Source: an uncultured Opitutia bacterium (GTDB lineage Bacteria; Verrucomicrobiota; Verrucomicrobiia; Opitutales; Coraliomargaritaceae). Taken from it: a DNA stretch of 8,566 bases. The notes beneath the pieces were generated by a model. It saw only the letters and a list, made by a program, of their open reading frames with translations. It did no database searches and was not told the DNA's origin. The position numbers and the translations under genes are program-made. Below are positions 6,050-8,566 of this stretch, in pieces. Within the stretch, counting starts at the first letter, position 1; the number at the start of each line of letters is the position of its first letter. The stretch covers positions 1 to 8,566 of the forward strand of contig CALBPO010000024.1 in the NCBI GenBank assembly GCA_937899295.1, in the 5' to 3' direction.

Positions 6050-6066
6050 TATATATATCCTCATAA

Positions 6067-8566
6067 ATGAGTTCTAACGACGCACCTGCCAAGCTCTCAA
6101 AAATGGCCGATTCGATCTCCGTCAAAGGGGCACGCGAGCATAATCTAAAGAACATCAGCGTCGACATTCCGCGCAATCAGCTCGTGGTGATCACGGGAGT
6201 CAGCGGCTCTGGTAAGTCATCTTTGGCTTTCGATACGATTTACGCTGAGGGTTACCGTAAATACATCGACAGTCTCTCAACCAAAGCTCGCATGGTGCTT
6301 GAGCAAATTCCTCGTCCAGACGTGGACTACATCCAAGGGCTTTCCCCTGTCATCGCGCTGGAGCAACGTAACGGAGGAGGAGGTAACCCACGTAGCACCG
6401 TTGCCACTGTCACGGAGATCGCAGATTTTGCACGTGTGCTTTGGGCAGTCTGTGGCACCCCTTATTGCCCGAAAGATGGCGGTATTATCGAGCGCCGTTC
6501 GATGGACGACTGCCTGACTCGAATTTACGCCGAACCAGAAGGCAGTCGCTTGATGATACTCGCTCCGTGGATGACTGCTAAGCCTGCGATTCTTCGCGAA
6601 GAGTTGCCTCGCCTCCAACAACGTGGCTTTCAGCGAGTCCGCCTTAACGGTGAGATCCGCCGCCTCGATGAGCCGGGTATCATCGATTCTAAAGCTTCCA
6701 CGATCAGCGTCGAAATCGTCGTGGATCGGGTGGTGCTCAAGCCAAATCAGCGTAGCCGACTCGCCGACTCGCTCGATCTCGCCTTTAGCGAGGGGAAAGA
6801 CCGTGCGATTATTTTAATCGAGGAGGATAAAAGTTGGCGCGAGTTAGCGCTCAGTAATCGTCTAGCATGCGTCAATTGTGGCGATATTTACGAACCCATC
6901 TCAGCTCGCCACTTTTCATGGAATCATGCCGAAGGCGCCTGCCCTGAGTGCGGCGGCCTAGGCGAGACGCTTCAGTTCCAGCCAGAGCTGGTTGTGCCCG
7001 ACCCGAGCATCAGCGTAAAGAAGGGTGCGATCAATCCTTGGCGCCTAGGTTCTAAGCATATGATTATTCGGCATAACGCCATTTTGAAACAACTGGCGGA
7101 GCAATTACCCTTCGATCCGACTCTCTCATGGGAAGAACTCGAGGTTGATACCCGTGAGCAAATCATCCATGGTGCCGGCAACCGGCAATTCAGCTTCAAG
7201 CTCAAAGGTGGCAATACGAAGCCGGAGTCAATGACCTTTGAAGGAGTTTTGGCTGACCTTGAAAATATTCGTAGCAACACTACGAGCGACGGCCTCCGTG
7301 CCCGGCTCATGGCCTACCAAACCAGTAGCCGCTGTGAATCCTGCGAGGGTCGGCGCCTACGCCAAGCTAGTCTAAGCGTTTTGATCGAGGGCCGTTCCAT
7401 CACCGAACTGCTAGCCATGTCGCTGCGAGAGGCGCAAAATTTTGTCGATGGGCTTTCAACAAATCCTGATTACCAAACCGTGAGCGATGCCGTGCGCGGT
7501 CTCGGTTCACGTCTTTCTTTTCTCAATGAAGTCGGCCTCAGCTATCTCACGCTAAACCGCTCCTACGCTAGCCTTAGCGGCGGTGAAGCCCAGCGCGTCC
7601 GTCTCGCTACTCAGCTCGGCATGTCGCTCGTCGGTGTGGTCTATTTGTTAGACGAGCCCAGCATAGGGCTCCACCCGCTCGATAATCGCCGACTCATTCA
7701 GACGCTTATTGGTCTGCGTGAGCGGGGAAACTCAGTCGTGGTGGTCGAGCATGACGGCGAGACGATGCTAGCCGCGGATCATCTGATCGAATTAGGTCCC
7801 GGAGCGGGCATCGAAGGTGGCGATTTGGTCTATCAAGGTAGTCCCAAAAAATCTTTCAAAGATAAACAGAGCCGATCTGGCATGTTTTTAAGTGGTATGG
7901 CCCGTGTCGAGAAGGATGCCAAGACTCTGCGTCCAAAAATTGATTGGCTCAAGATTCAAGGTGCGACTGAGAACAACCTTAAGAGCATCGATGCTAAATT
8001 CCCCGTTGGTCTGCTTACTGTAGTCTGCGGCATGTCTGGCTCTGGCAAGAGCACGCTAGTCAATGACATCCTCGCCAAAGCGGCTGCTTTTAAACTCAAC
8101 CGTGCGAAGACTATCCCGGGCAAACATAAGAAGATTTCCGGCCTCGATAACTTCCTCTCCGTTATACAAGTCGATCAATCTCCCATCGGTCGAAGTCCGC
8201 GTTCCAACCCAGCTACCTTTACCAAGCTCTTTGACCAACTACGTGACCTCTTTGCTAAATGCTCGATCGCTAAAATTCGTGGCTACAAGCGTAGTCGTTT
8301 TTCCTTCAACGTCAGCGGTGGTCGCTGCGAACGTTGTAAGGGCGATGGTGTGATCAAGCTCGATATGCAGTTTATGGCCGACGTTTACAGTGAGTGTCCC
8401 AGCTGTAACGGTCGCCGCTATAACCGTGAAACGCTCGACGCACGCTTCAAGGGCTACAGTATCGCCGACGTTTTAGCGATGAGCGTGGATGAGGCACTTA
8501 AAGTTTTTAGTAAGCAGCCCCGCATTGCAGAAAAACTCCATACACTCGCAGACGTAGGCCTTGGTT
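6067..8566 (+). CDS. uvrA: UvrA-family excinuclease ABC ATPase (3' end cut by the window)
   Basis: DNA-damage recognition ATPase of nucleotide excision repair, loading UvrB. The visible 833 residues cover most of a UvrA and run off the window. The first ATPase half has Walker [10 protein letters not shown] (45-52), signature [12 protein letters not shown] (503-514) and Walker [14 protein letters not shown] (524-536) with VVVVEHD. The second half begins at [10 protein letters not shown] (654-663). The structural zinc modules are intact: C268/C271/C292/C295, C754/C757/C777/C780, plus CESC at 423-426. Family hallmarks [14 protein letters not shown], GRFSFNVxGG-like and [14 protein letters not shown] are present. 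It departs from canonical UvrA in places: [16 protein letters not shown] instead of the usual QKTTSRNPRSTVGT, and [11 protein letters not shown] where the UvrB-binding domain normally has a basic RGRKGEY-type segment. It may therefore be a paralogue or lineage-specific form. ATG 6067 is used; M13 at 6103 is an alternative, and neither has a Shine-Dalgarno sequence. Confidence 0.93.
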   Translation, partial: MSSNDAPAKLSKMADSISVKGAREHNLKNISVDIPRNQLVVITGVSGSGKSSLAFDTIYAEGYRKYIDSLSTKARMVLEQIPRPDVDYIQGLSPVIALEQRNGGGGNPRSTVATVTEIADFARVLWAVCGTPYCPKDGGIIERRSMDDCLTRIYAEPEGSRLMILAPWMTAKPAILREELPRLQQRGFQRVRLNGEIRRLDEPGIIDSKASTISVEIVVDRVVLKPNQRSRLADSLDLAFSEGKDRAIILIEEDKSWRELALSNRLACVNCGDIYEPISARHFSWNHAEGACPECGGLGETLQFQPELVVPDPSISVKKGAINPWRLGSKHMIIRHNAILKQLAEQLPFDPTLSWEELEVDTREQIIHGAGNRQFSFKLKGGNTKPESMTFEGVLADLENIRSNTTSDGLRARLMAYQTSSRCESCEGRRLRQASLSVLIEGRSITELLAMSLREAQNFVDGLSTNPDYQTVSDAVRGLGSRLSFLNEVGLSYLTLNRSYASLSGGEAQRVRLATQLGMSLVGVVYLLDEPSIGLHPLDNRRLIQTLIGLRERGNSVVVVEHDGETMLAADHLIELGPGAGIEGGDLVYQGSPKKSFKDKQSRSGMFLSGMARVEKDAKTLRPKIDWLKIQGATENNLKSIDAKFPVGLLTVVCGMSGSGKSTLVNDILAKAAAFKLNRAKTIPGKHKKISGLDNFLSVIQVDQSPIGRSPRSNPATFTKLFDQLRDLFAKCSIAKIRGYKRSRFSFNVSGGRCERCKGDGVIKLDMQFMADVYSECPSCNGRRYNRETLDARFKGYSIADVLAMSVDEALKVFSKQPRIAEKLHTLADVGLG

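Noticed and set aside
5944..6066. SOS/LexA operator upstream of uvrA
   Set aside because: No CTGT-N8-ACAG or Bacillus-type GAAC-N4-GTTC box; the only palindrome is AT-only and lies in the -10 region.
6277..6621. Open frame of 114 codons on the minus strand inside uvrA, with other frames at 6972-7310 and 8056-8353
   Set aside because: All are antisense or out-of-frame shadows of the continuous UvrA frame, which carries all the catalytic motifs.
1..8566. Mobile element, CRISPR array, tRNA or rRNA
   Set aside because: No repeat-spacer pattern, transposase or integrase motifs, cloverleaf or rRNA core sequence was seen on either strand; the gene content is housekeeping plus the metal cassette.

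Overview
The window looks like ordinary chromosomal DNA from a bacterium of the PVC group, most likely Verrucomicrobiota of the Opitutia/Puniceicoccales kind. This assignment is inference. It rests on a very large GreA/GreB-type factor with a long N-terminal extension (an arrangement I associate with Chlamydiae and Verrucomicrobiota), on a divergent UvrA, and on general protein character. No rRNA, tRNA, CRISPR array, insertion sequence or phage gene was seen.

Layout, left to right. Bases 1-525 hold the 3' end of a class I fumarate hydratase. Bases 577-2327 carry three same-strand genes for exported proteins: a Cys/His-rich small protein, a single-domain HMA-like protein with a CSSC metal-binding motif, and an outer-membrane beta-barrel protein. 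The last two are 2 bp apart. I read the trio as an envelope metal-handling system, probably copper or another soft metal, and it is the best candidate here for something little described. A strong sigma70-type promoter lies directly before the first gene, and a perfect-armed hairpin separates the first gene from the second. The barrel gene ends tail to tail with an rsmB-like rRNA cytosine methyltransferase (2324-3616, minus), the two stop codons sharing the four bases CTAA. A 53-bp divergent gap containing a small dyad leads to the 619-residue GreA-domain protein (3670-5529), which is closed by a clear intrinsic terminator. A small CPWC glutaredoxin (5662-5943, minus) is divergent from uvrA (6067 to the window end, truncated). 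The 123-bp gap between them holds a promoter candidate in each direction.

Translation signals: the barrel gene, internal to its operon, has a good Shine-Dalgarno sequence (AGGAG). The other visible starts have none, and the recognisable promoters sit so close to the start codons that leaderless or very short-leader mRNAs are implied.

Functional grouping: central carbon metabolism (fumarase), metal homeostasis at the envelope (577-2327), ribosome maturation and transcription elongation (rsmB / greA-like, divergent), and thiol redox and DNA repair (glutaredoxin / uvrA, divergent).
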